Shown here: in pieces, positions 1 through 7,359 of the stretch
Numbering within the stretch: the stretch's first letter is position 1
How the letters are laid out: the number at the start of each line of letters is the position of its first letter
Source of the DNA: JBFHKO01 sp041595355
GTDB taxonomy: Bacteria > Pseudomonadota > Gammaproteobacteria > Enterobacterales > Aeromonadaceae
NCBI GenBank assembly: GCA_041595355.1
Contig: JBFHKO010000061.1
Coordinates: 1 to 12,307 of the forward strand
Reading direction: 5' to 3'
Length of the DNA: 12,307 nt
The notes under the pieces: model-generated
Seen by the model: only the letters and a program-made list of their open reading frames with translations
The model's database searches: none
What the model was told of the DNA's origin: nothing
Made by a program: the position numbers and the translations under genes

Positions 1-116
1 ATCTGCTGATGTGTCCGGCATGCCGCATTTTCGAGCTGCACATGAGGGTGTTGCGCCTGAGCGCCGGCGGCTGCGCCAGGGGGGAGGCCTCGCGGGCGCC
101 CGGCTCCCTCGACTGA
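1..116 (+). CDS. Probable 3' end of an upstream gene (partial, unknown product)
   Basis: In the frame beginning at base 3 the DNA is open from the window edge to a TGA at 114-116, giving 37 residues that include CPAC and end in PGSLD. Nearly every codon in this frame ends in G or C, as in the confident genes here, whereas the overlapping frame from base 11 does not show that bias. A GC-rich hairpin begins directly after the stop. This suggests the tail of a gene entering from the left. I recognise no family, and a chance open frame in GC-rich DNA cannot be excluded over so short a stretch. Confidence 0.35.
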   Translation, partial: LLMCPACRIFELHMRVLRLSAGGCARGEASRAPGSLD

Positions 117-156
117 GGCGGGGTGCGCTCTGGCACAGTGCGATGCCAGGCCCGCC
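117..156 (+). repeat. GC-rich two-part hairpin after the stop at 116
   Basis: The outer arms GGCGGG (117-122) and CCCGCC (151-156) enclose inner arms CTGGCA (130-135) and TGCCAG (144-149). It would fold into a stable stem if transcribed and sits directly after the presumed end of the upstream gene. There is no run of T after it, so it is not a standard intrinsic terminator. It could protect a 3' end or help termination weakly. Confidence 0.35.
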
Positions 157-200
157 CGCCGGGATCACAGTTTCGCCCCGTCGGCGGTACGGCGCGTCGA

Positions 201-229
201 TTGCGCCTCACACTGTAGGTGTGACGCAA
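201..229. promoter_or_regulatory. Operator-like inverted repeat upstream of ynjB
   Basis: TCACAC (208-213) and GTGTGA (219-224) form a perfect inverted repeat around the 5-nt centre TGTAG. It is extended by TTGCG (201-205) and CGCAA (225-229), with two unpaired bases at 206-207. A weak promoter reading, CTCACA (207-212) - 18 nt - GATAAC (231-236), would place the repeat over the -35 and spacer. That is where a repressor or MerR-type activator could act on the ynjBCDF operon. The regulator is not identifiable from the sequence. The repeat could alternatively fold as an RNA hairpin in a longer leader. Confidence 0.45.
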
Positions 230-238
230 GGATAACGG

Positions 239-253
239 GACTCACGAAGAGTC
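239..253 (+). repeat. Small hairpin just before the ynjB ribosome-binding site
   Basis: GACTC (239-243) and GAGTC (249-253) can pair around the 5-nt loop ACGAA, ending about ten bases before the ynjB Shine-Dalgarno region (AAGGAAAGG, 264-272). A stem this short is common by chance. It is noted because it lies in the probable ynjB leader. Confidence 0.25.
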
Positions 254-276
254 AATCAGGCATAAGGAAAGGACGC

Positions 277-1452
277 ATGCGTGGATATCTGATCTCGGCA
301 CTGTGGCTGTTGCTGGCCGGCAGCGCCGTCGCCAACGACGAATGGACGAGCATCGAGCGGCAGGCTCGGGGCCAGACCGTTTATTTCAACGCCTGGGGCG
401 GTGGTGAAGCCATCAATGCCTACATCGACTGGGCGGCGAGGGAAGTGAGTGACCGCTACGCGGTGACGCTGCGCCACGTCAAGATCCAGGATGTGGCCGA
501 GGTGGTCAAGCGCATTCAGACCGAGCAGGCTGCCGGTCGCGAGCAGGATGGCTCCGTGGATCTGTTGTGGGTGAATGGCGAAAATTTTCGTGCTCTCAAG
601 CAGGCGGGGCTGCTGTATGGCCCCTGGGCCGAGAGCCTGCCCAACTGGCGCCTGGTGGATACCGCCAAGCCGGTGCGCAGCGATTTCTCCGAGCCGACCG
701 CCGGCCTGGAGGCTCCCTGGGGCTCGGCGCAGCTGACCCTGATTGCCGATGGGCAGCGCACCCCGACGCCGCCCCGCTCCGCGGCCGAGCTGCTGGCCTT
801 TGCCCGGGCGCATCCCGGGCGCGTCACCTACCCCAAGCCGCCGGCTTTTCATGGTTCCACCTTCCTCAAGCAACTGCTGCTGGAGTTGACTTCCGAGCCG
901 GCCCTGCTGGCGCAGCCGGTCAGCGAGGCCGGCTTTGCCCGCGCCACTGCGCCCCTGTGGCGCTATCTGGATGAGCTGCATCCGGCCCTGTGGCGGGATG
1001 GCAAGGCATTTCCGGCCGGCATCGCCGAGATGCATCAGATGCTGGCCGATGGGGAGCTGCATCTCTCCATGACCTTCAACCCCAACGAGGCGGCCAACCT
1101 GATCGCCGGCGGCCAGCTGCCGGCCACGGCCTATAGCTTCGGTTTCAGCCGCGGCATGCTGGGCAACGTGCATTTCCTGGCCATTCCCTTCAATGCCCGC
1201 GCCAGGGCGGGGGCTCAGGTGGTGGCCAACTTCCTGCTCTCCCCCGAGGCCCAGGCGCGCAAGGCCCAGGTGGCGGTCTGGGGCGATCCCAGCGTGCTGG
1301 ATGTCGCCAGCCTGCCGGCCGAGCAGCGCGCCCTGTTTGCCGCGGCCCCCGCCGGTGCCCTGGCCGAGGCGGTGCCGACCCTGGCGGAGCCTCATGCCAG
1401 CTGGGTGGCCGCCCTGGAAACGGCCTGGCTGCAACGCTACGGCCAGCGCTGA
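277..1452 (+). CDS. ynjB: YnjB-family periplasmic substrate-binding protein of an ABC importer
   Basis: The 391-residue product resembles E. coli YnjB (about 388 residues). It should capture a solute in the periplasm and deliver it to the YnjC/YnjD transporter; the solute is not established for this family. Residues 1-19 form a clean Sec signal peptide (short basic start, Leu-rich core, AVA before Asn20), so the mature protein is periplasmic. No lipobox cysteine is seen. FNAWGGG at 37-43 and DLLWVNGENF at 95-104 are typical of extracellular-binding proteins related to thiamine and iron binders. The ATG at 277 is preceded by a strong AAGGAAAGG, and the signal peptide starts right there, so the start is secure. 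It is first in a tight operon, 15 nt ahead of ynjC. Annotations such as 'thiamine transporter' rest on distant similarity only. Confidence 0.88.
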   Translation: MRGYLISALWLLLAGSAVANDEWTSIERQARGQTVYFNAWGGGEAINAYIDWAAREVSDRYAVTLRHVKIQDVAEVVKRIQTEQAAGREQDGSVDLLWVNGENFRALKQAGLLYGPWAESLPNWRLVDTAKPVRSDFSEPTAGLEAPWGSAQLTLIADGQRTPTPPRSAAELLAFARAHPGRVTYPKPPAFHGSTFLKQLLLELTSEPALLAQPVSEAGFARATAPLWRYLDELHPALWRDGKAFPAGIAEMHQMLADGELHLSMTFNPNEAANLIAGGQLPATAYSFGFSRGMLGNVHFLAIPFNARARAGAQVVANFLLSPEAQARKAQVAVWGDPSVLDVASLPAEQRALFAAAPAGALAEAVPTLAEPHASWVAALETAWLQRYGQR

Positions 1453-1457
1453 GCTTT

Positions 1458-1462
1458 GGGAG
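1458..1462 (+). promoter_or_regulatory. Ribosome-binding site deciding the ynjC start
   Basis: GGGAG is placed 5 nt before TTG 1468. The in-frame ATG at 1480 is 17 nt away and has no closer purine-rich site, so a TTG start is the better reading. This is inferred from spacing alone. Confidence 0.45.
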
Positions 1463-1467
1463 CGCGC

Positions 1468-3102
1468 TTGAGCCGCCCCATGGCTGTGCCGGCGGCGAAC
1501 GGGGGCTGGCCGGCCTGGATGGCCCGACTCGGTGTCGCCCTGGTGCTGCTGCCGCTGGTGCCGGGGTTGCTGTGGATCCTCTGGCCGGCATTGTCGCCTG
1601 GCGTGTGGCGGCAGCTGCTGGGGGAGGGGCAGCTGCCGGCCGCCCTGCAGGTGAGTATCTTCTCTGCCGTTGGTTCCACCCTGCTGGCATTGCTGCTGGC
1701 CTGGGCCCTGGCGGTCGTTCTCTATCCGGGTATCGGCTGGCGGCGGTTGCAGGGGCAATTGCCCCTGCTGCTGGCCTTTCCCCACGTCGCCTTCGCGGTG
1801 GGGCTGGGTTTCTTGCTGGCGCCCTCCGGTTGGCTGGCGCGCCTGCTGGCCGCCCTGTTCGGCTGGCTGAGCCCGCCCCAGTGGGTCACGGTGCAGGATC
1901 CCCATGGCCTGAGCCTGCTGCTGGCGCTGGCCCTCAAGGAGTGCTGGTTCCTGCTCTGGGCGCTGGCGGCGCTGTTGGGGGAGCAGGGCATCCAGCGTCA
2001 GTGGGTGGTGGCGGCCAGCCTGGGCTACGGTCGCCGGCAGTTGTGGCGATACATCCTGCTGCCCCAGCTGCTGCCGCACCTGGGCTGGCCGCTGGTGGCG
2101 GTGTTGGCCTACGGGCTGTCGGTGGTGGACATGGCGCTGATCCTGGGACCCTCGACGCCGCCGACCCTGGCGGTGCTGGGCTGGCAGTGGCTGAGCGATC
2201 CGCGTCCGGAGCAGCAGGCCCTGGGCAGCGCCGTCGCCGTGGTGTTGCTGGGGTTACTGGCGCTGCTGATCGGGCTGGGGGCCGGGCTCTGGCAGCTTTG
2301 GCGCCGTTGCCGGCGTTACCCGCGCGGTCGCCGGCGGCGCTCCGCTGGTGCGGGCGTCATGGGCCTGCTGCCCTGGCTGGTGATCGTGCCGGGGTGGGCC
2401 GCCCTGCTGCTGCTGGCGCTCTGGTCGCTGGCCCGCGGCTGGTTTTTTCCCGCCCTCTGGCCCAGTCAATTGAGCGCCCTGCATTGGCTGAATGCCGATC
2501 TGGAACCCTTGTTGATCACCCTGGCACTTGCCGGGGGCGCCATACTGCTGGCCTTGCCGCTGGCGCTGCTGTGGCTGGAGTGGGGGCCGCGCCGTTATCA
2601 GGGCTGGCTCTATGCGCCGCTGATCCTGCCGGCCTTGCCGCTGGCGGCGGCCCAATACGGGGTGTTGCTGCACCTGCGGCTGGATGGCCGCCTCGTCGGC
2701 GTGATCTGGAGCCATCTGGCCTGGGTATTGCCCTACATGATATTGCTGCTGACGGGCCCCTATCGGGCCTTCGATGAGCGGTTGCTGCTCACGGCTCGCG
2801 CTTTGGGGCACAGCCGCTGGCAGGCCTGTCTGGCGGTCAAGTGGCCGCTGTTGCTGCGGCCGATACTGGCGGCGGTGGCGGTGGGTTTTGCGGTCAGCGT
2901 GGCCCAGTATCTGCCGACGCTGTTCGCCGGGGCCGGTCGCTTCAGCAGCGTGACCACGGAGGCGGTGGCCCTGAGTGCCGGCGGCAATCGGTCGGTGCTG
3001 GCGGTGCAATCGCTGTTGCAGACAGTGCTGCCGTTGCTGGCTTTTGGTTTGGCGGCCTGGTGGCCGCGTTGGCGCGCCCGGCATCGGCGTGGCCTGGCAT
3101 GA
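1468..3102 (+). CDS. ynjC: YnjC-family ABC transporter permease, two fused permease domains
   Basis: This very hydrophobic inner-membrane protein, about 544 residues from this start, consists of two tandem permease halves, like ThiP and FbpB-type permeases and like E. coli YnjC (about 511). Each half carries the cytoplasmic EAA-type loop that docks on the ATPase: AASLGYGRRQLWRYILLPQL near residues 182-201, and a second beginning TARALGHSRWQ near 442-462. A basic linker (RRCRRYPRGRRRR) near 279-291 separates the halves. No in-frame ATG has a good ribosome site. GGGAG at 1458-1462 lies 5 nt before a TTG at 1468, which I chose; alternatives are TTG at 1456 and ATG at 1480. The stop overlaps the ribosome-binding sequence of ynjD, so the two are almost certainly cotranscribed. 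The fusion is normal for the family. Confidence 0.86.
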   Translation: MSRPMAVPAANGGWPAWMARLGVALVLLPLVPGLLWILWPALSPGVWRQLLGEGQLPAALQVSIFSAVGSTLLALLLAWALAVVLYPGIGWRRLQGQLPLLLAFPHVAFAVGLGFLLAPSGWLARLLAALFGWLSPPQWVTVQDPHGLSLLLALALKECWFLLWALAALLGEQGIQRQWVVAASLGYGRRQLWRYILLPQLLPHLGWPLVAVLAYGLSVVDMALILGPSTPPTLAVLGWQWLSDPRPEQQALGSAVAVVLLGLLALLIGLGAGLWQLWRRCRRYPRGRRRRSAGAGVMGLLPWLVIVPGWAALLLLALWSLARGWFFPALWPSQLSALHWLNADLEPLLITLALAGGAILLALPLALLWLEWGPRRYQGWLYAPLILPALPLAAAQYGVLLHLRLDGRLVGVIWSHLAWVLPYMILLLTGPYRAFDERLLLTARALGHSRWQACLAVKWPLLLRPILAAVAVGFAVSVAQYLPTLFAGAGRFSSVTTEAVALSAGGNRSVLAVQSLLQTVLPLLAFGLAAWWPRWRARHRRGLA

Positions 3103-3112
3103 GGAGACGCTG

Positions 3113-3763
3113 ATGTTGCAGGTGCAGGATCTGGTGCTCAGCAAGGGAGGCGCCCCCCTGTTGGGGCCGCTCTCCTTCACGGTGGCTGGCGGCGAGGTGC
3201 TGGCCCTGATGGGCCCCTCCGGAGTGGGCAAGTCGACGTTGCTGAACTGGCTGATCGGCGCCCTGGCGCCGGCATTCAGCGCCGCTGGCGAGGCCCGCCT
3301 CCAGGGGCAGCGGCTGGAGGCATTACCCATAGAGGCGCGTCGTATCGGCATCCTGTTTCAGGACGATTTGCTGTTTGCGCACCTGAGCGTGGGTGAAAAC
3401 CTGGCCTTTGCCCTGCCCGAGGGGGTGAAGGGGCGCCGCGCCCGGCAGCAGACGGTGGAGACGGTGCTGGCGGAGGTCGGCCTGGAGGGCTATCACGATC
3501 GGGATCCGGCCACCCTTTCCGGTGGTCAGCGGGCGCGGGTCAGCCTGCTGCGTGCCCTGCTGGCCGAGCCGAGGGCGCTGCTGCTGGATGAACCCTTTTC
3601 CCGTCTTGATGCGGCGCTGCGCGGCCAGTTTCGCGACTTCGTGTTCGAGCGGGTGGCGCGGCTTGCCATTCCCACCCTGCTGGTGACCCACGATCCGGCG
3701 GATGTGCCGCCCGGGGGGCGGATACTGACCCTGTGTGCCCTGGAGGATGCCCATGCTGGATAA
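3113..3763 (+). CDS. ynjD: YnjD-family ABC transporter ATP-binding protein
   Basis: This 216-residue ATPase, essentially the length of E. coli YnjD (217), powers the YnjB/YnjC importer from the cytoplasmic face. All motifs are intact: Walker A GPSGVGKST (34-42), Q-loop Gln83, signature LSGGQ (135-139), Walker B ALLLDE with catalytic Glu160, D-loop Ser-Arg-Leu-Asp just after it, and switch His193. An open frame extends upstream to 2975, but that extension is a Cys/Arg-rich shadow of ynjC. The ATG at 3113 has an AGGAG that overlaps the ynjC stop and gives the family length. The gene overlaps ynjF by 11 bp at its 3' end, so translation of the two is probably coupled. Confidence 0.92.
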   Translation: MLQVQDLVLSKGGAPLLGPLSFTVAGGEVLALMGPSGVGKSTLLNWLIGALAPAFSAAGEARLQGQRLEALPIEARRIGILFQDDLLFAHLSVGENLAFALPEGVKGRRARQQTVETVLAEVGLEGYHDRDPATLSGGQRARVSLLRALLAEPRALLLDEPFSRLDAALRGQFRDFVFERVARLAIPTLLVTHDPADVPPGGRILTLCALEDAHAG

Positions 3764-4397
3764 ACGGATGCTGAACTGGACCCGGCCGTTGCAGCTGGCC
3801 GTGGCGCGGCGATTGCACCGCGCCGGCGTGAGTGCCAACCAGGTGACCCTGGCGGGTTTCGGGGTGGGCGTGCTGGTGGTGCCGTTGCTGGCCTTCGGCC
3901 ATGCCGGCTGGGCTGTGCTGGCCATACTGGGTAACCGGTTGCTGGATGGGGTGGATGGCACCCTGGCGCGCCTGAACGGTCCTACCGACCGGGGCGGCTA
4001 TCTGGATATCGTGCTGGATTTTCTGTTCTATTCGGCGGTGCCGCTGGGGTTCGCCCTGTCCGACCCGGCGGTCAATGCGCTGCCGGCGGCGGTGCTCATC
4101 TACGCTTTCGTCGGCACGGGCTCCAGCTTCCTGGCCTTCGGCGTGTTTGCCGCCAAGCGGGGGCTCACCAGCACGGCTTACCCGAACAAGAGCTTCTACT
4201 ATCTGGGCGGGCTGACCGAGGCGACCGAGACCATCGGCCTGTTCCTGCTCATGTGCCTGTGGCCGGCATGGTTTGGCGTCCTGGCCTATGGCTTCGCCGC
4301 ACTCTGTGGCCTCACCACTGTGCTGCGGCTGCAGGCCGGCTGGCAGCTGTTTGTCGGGGAAGAGGGCCCGCCGGCTGGCGGGCCGCAGGGGCGTTAG
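3753..4397 (+). CDS. ynjF: YnjF-family CDP-alcohol phosphotransferase (inner membrane)
   Basis: This 214-residue hydrophobic protein resembles E. coli YnjF (about 206). The family replaces the CMP of a CDP-linked lipid or alcohol with another alcohol, as in phospholipid headgroup synthesis. The catalytic signature is complete: Asp65, Asp68-Gly69, Ala72-Arg73, Gly81, Asp85 and Asp89, i.e. D-x2-D-G-x2-A-R-x7-G-x3-D-x3-D. The AR-to-G gap is seven residues rather than the textbook eight seen in PgsA. The start at 3753 is chosen because GGAGG (3742-3746) lies 6 nt upstream; an ATG at 3747 directly abuts that site and is unlikely. It overlaps ynjD by 11 bp and is last in the operon. Donor and acceptor are unknown; pairing with an importer hints that the imported solute could be the acceptor, which is inference only. 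Confidence 0.85.
   Translation: MLDKRMLNWTRPLQLAVARRLHRAGVSANQVTLAGFGVGVLVVPLLAFGHAGWAVLAILGNRLLDGVDGTLARLNGPTDRGGYLDIVLDFLFYSAVPLGFALSDPAVNALPAAVLIYAFVGTGSSFLAFGVFAAKRGLTSTAYPNKSFYYLGGLTEATETIGLFLLMCLWPAWFGVLAYGFAALCGLTTVLRLQAGWQLFVGEEGPPAGGPQGR
4365..4384. repeat. Perfect GC hairpin at the convergent ends of ynjF and the barrel gene
   Basis: GGCCCGCC (4365-4372) and GGCGGGCC (4377-4384) are perfect 8-bp arms around a GGCT loop. The hairpin lies in the last codons of ynjF and just past the stop of the opposing barrel gene. It could fold in both transcripts where they collide. No T-run follows on either strand, so it is not a canonical terminator, and arms this GC-rich may reflect coding composition. 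Confidence 0.35.
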
Positions 4398-5587
4398 AAA
4401 CTGGCGCTCAGCATCAGCCAGGCCTTGTCGGTGTCGGTGGCAAAGCCGTCGCTCTCGTAGTGGGCGTACTTGATCAGGCCGTTCAGGTTGGCGGTGAGGG
4501 GGTAGCTGGCCTGCAGATCCCACTCCTGGCCGTACTTCTGGCCCCCCGCGTCGGCTTCGAAGCGGTGCCAGGTCACGCCATAACCCAGCTTTTGCAGCTT
4601 GCCGGCCAGACCGACGTAGAGATCCCGCACCCCGTTGCCGGGGGTGGCCAGGAACTTGTCGGCGAAGCCCTGGAACTTGTGCCCGGTGGCCAGCGGCGTG
4701 GCGAACCCCTTCTTGCCGTCATCGGAACCCAGTACCTCGTAGCCCAGGCTCAGGTTGACCTCGTTCAGGGTCGCGGTCAGCTCGGCCAGGTAGTAGAGGG
4801 CGCTGTACTCCACCGGGGCGTCACCGACGTCGCTCTGGGTGGCCAGGGCGGCACGGGCCTTCAGGTAGCTGGCCAGGCTGCCGGCATATTCCAGGCCATA
4901 GGTGGCGGAGGAGAGGGCCACCGGGTCGTTGTAGTCCAGGTAGTAGCCGAAGCCGCTCAGGCTGTGGGCTGCGCTCAGCTGATAATCGGCACGCAGGGCA
5001 TGCAGCTGGCCATCCAGATTGCCGTTGGCGTGCTCCGGGCCGAAGACGGTATTGACCCGCCACAGGTAGCCGTAATCCAGCTTGAGGGCGCTGCTGGGGG
5101 CGGCGGTCAGGCGCAGGGCATCGAAGGTCTGCTCCAACTGGCGCCAGGCCACGCTGCCGAGAAAGCGCTCGTTGCCATGCTGGATGCGCTGGCGTCCCAG
5201 GGTGGCTCCCCACCGTTCGGCGCTGTAGCCAAGCGCCGCCTGGTTGAGCACGGTGGCCTCGGGATCGGCCACCAGCGGATACTGGCTCAGACCATTGACG
5301 CCGCTGTTGTACTGCTCGCCGCCGATGACGCTGACGTTGTCCACCTCCAGCAGCGCCTTGAGGTTGGCGACGGAGCCGCTGTTCCACGTGAAGCGGGTCT
5401 TGAGGGTGGAGGCATCGGCCTGCCTGGCGATGCCCTCCTGATCCACGAACTCGTAGCGGTAACGCAGCTGCAGTGCGGCATCGCCCTCCTTGAGGGCCGC
5501 GCTCAGGCCGTCGCTGACGGACTGGGCGGCCGCGTCGGCGGCCTGGGTGAGGAGCAGGGTGGAGATGATGAGGGTCAGTTTTTTCAT
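4394..5587 (-). CDS. Alginate-export-family outer-membrane beta-barrel protein (porin-like)
   Basis: This 397-residue protein has a Sec signal peptide (start MKKLTLIIS, Leu/Thr core, Ala-rich cleavage region at about 16-21) and alternating beta-strand patterns throughout. It ends in Phe, the usual C-terminal residue recognised for outer-membrane barrel assembly. GRQRI (131-135) and WRQLEQTFD (148-156) match the conserved core of the alginate-export/porin family found in Shewanella, Pseudomonas and relatives. It probably forms a diffusion channel; 'alginate' is a family name, and no alginate genes are nearby. An in-frame ATG at 5629 would add 14 polar residues before the signal peptide, so 5587 is preferred; it has AAGGA 10 nt upstream. 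The stop overlaps the ynjF stop tail-to-tail. A strong terminator sits in its leader, suggesting conditional expression. Confidence 0.8.
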   Translation of the reverse strand: MKKLTLIISTLLLTQAADAAAQSVSDGLSAALKEGDAALQLRYRYEFVDQEGIARQADASTLKTRFTWNSGSVANLKALLEVDNVSVIGGEQYNSGVNGLSQYPLVADPEATVLNQAALGYSAERWGATLGRQRIQHGNERFLGSVAWRQLEQTFDALRLTAAPSSALKLDYGYLWRVNTVFGPEHANGNLDGQLHALRADYQLSAAHSLSGFGYYLDYNDPVALSSATYGLEYAGSLASYLKARAALATQSDVGDAPVEYSALYYLAELTATLNEVNLSLGYEVLGSDDGKKGFATPLATGHKFQGFADKFLATPGNGVRDLYVGLAGKLQKLGYGVTWHRFEADAGGQKYGQEWDLQASYPLTANLNGLIKYAHYESDGFATDTDKAWLMLSASF

Positions 5588-5614
5588 GCTGGTGCTGTCC
5601 TTGCGGCTATGCCC

Positions 5615-5653
5615 AAAAAAAAAGCCCACCCCCGCTCTAAGGCGAGGGTGGGC
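5615..5653 (-). terminator. Strong intrinsic terminator on the - strand, just upstream of the barrel gene
   Basis: Read on the - strand, GCCCACCCTCGC pairs with GCGGGGGTGGGC (12 bp including one G-T) around a 6-nt loop at 5653-5624. Nine consecutive T residues (5623-5615) follow. This is a textbook Rho-independent terminator. It points the same way as the barrel gene and ends 27 nt before its ATG, too close for a complete promoter to fit between. It must therefore act either as an attenuator in that gene's leader or as the end of a separate short RNA transcribed from about 5700-5900. On the + strand the A-run precedes the stem, so it does not terminate dbpA-direction transcription. Confidence 0.85.
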
Positions 5654-5850
5654 AGCGGTGCCCGAAACACGGATTGTTGCAATTGGGTTAAGCAGAAAGC
5701 GTGCCTGAAATGAATTCTTAACATTTTTCGGGCGGGGGGAGGCCTGCCGGCCGGCATCCGGGCCTCGGGGTGCACCAGCATCCCCGCCTTTGCACCCTCA
5801 GCAGGCACATAAAGCGGGCTTAGCGCCGCTTGAGCGTCCCATGTGCTCAC

Positions 5851-5872
5851 AAAAACGCCGCATCCGGGCGGC
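5851..5872 (-). terminator. Weak terminator-like hairpin on the - strand
   Basis: On the - strand GCCGC (5872-5868) pairs with GCGGC (5861-5857) around a 6-nt loop, followed after one G by five T residues (5855-5851). The stem is short, so confidence is low. Its orientation matches the strong terminator about 200 bases further along the same strand. Confidence 0.3.
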
Positions 5873-5905
5873 AGATCTGGTAAGGTGCCCGCGATCCATT
5901 GTCAT

Positions 5906-5920
5906 GGCGGCTCAGCCGCC
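5906..5920 (+). repeat. Hairpin in the dbpA leader
   Basis: GGCGGC (5906-5911) and GCCGCC (5915-5920) form a perfect 6-bp stem with a TCA loop, ending 29 nt before the GTG start of dbpA. If transcribed, it would fold close to the start of a helicase gene whose ribosome-binding site is weak. A role in translation control is possible but unproven. Confidence 0.35.
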
Positions 5921-5949
5921 TCCGCTTACCGACCACATAGAGTTGTCCC

Positions 5950-7326
<1,377 letters not shown>

Positions 7327-7359
7327 TGTGACGGACACCGGGGTGCCGCCGGCTCGGCT

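Larger units (their letters stand above)
5654..5949. other. Non-coding, structured intergenic region upstream of both the barrel gene and dbpA
   Basis: This stretch should hold the divergent promoters of dbpA (+) and the barrel gene (-), but I see no convincing -35/-10 pair on either strand. It contains a perfect 12-bp palindrome TGCCGGCCGGCA (5745-5756), a weak second - strand terminator-like hairpin (5851-5872) and a hairpin at 5906-5920. A - strand open frame starting at ATG 5724 (46 codons) runs through the terminator and ends in an ATGA overlap with the barrel gene start. It lacks a ribosome site and is probably fortuitous. Confidence 0.5.

Noticed and set aside
11..235. A 74-codon + strand open frame starting at ATG 11
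   Set aside because: Arg/Gly/Pro-rich, no family resemblance, no ribosome-binding site, and third codon positions lack the G/C bias of the real genes here; it overlaps the hairpin and operator region.
60..276. A riboswitch (thiamine-, cobalamin- or molybdenum-type) upstream of ynjB
   Set aside because: A GGGGTGC string and several stems are present, but the conserved cores (for example the CTGAGA and ACCTGA elements of the thiamine class, or the B12 box) are missing.
256..2079. A 607-codon - strand open frame opposite ynjB/ynjC
   Set aside because: Gln/Gly/Arg/His-rich composition typical of the antisense of a GC-rich gene. The opposite frames give clear transporter proteins.
2975..3112. 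An N-terminal extension of YnjD of 46 residues
   Set aside because: Cys/Arg-rich, overlaps ynjC out of frame and would exceed the family length; the ATG at 3113 has a good ribosome site.
4253..5713. A 486-codon + strand open frame opposite the barrel gene
   Set aside because: Val/Gly/Gln-rich antisense shadow. The - strand frame has a signal peptide, family motifs and a C-terminal Phe.
7327..7359. A terminator between the convergent dbpA and reductase genes
   Set aside because: Only 33 nt with no clean stem followed by T on either strand.
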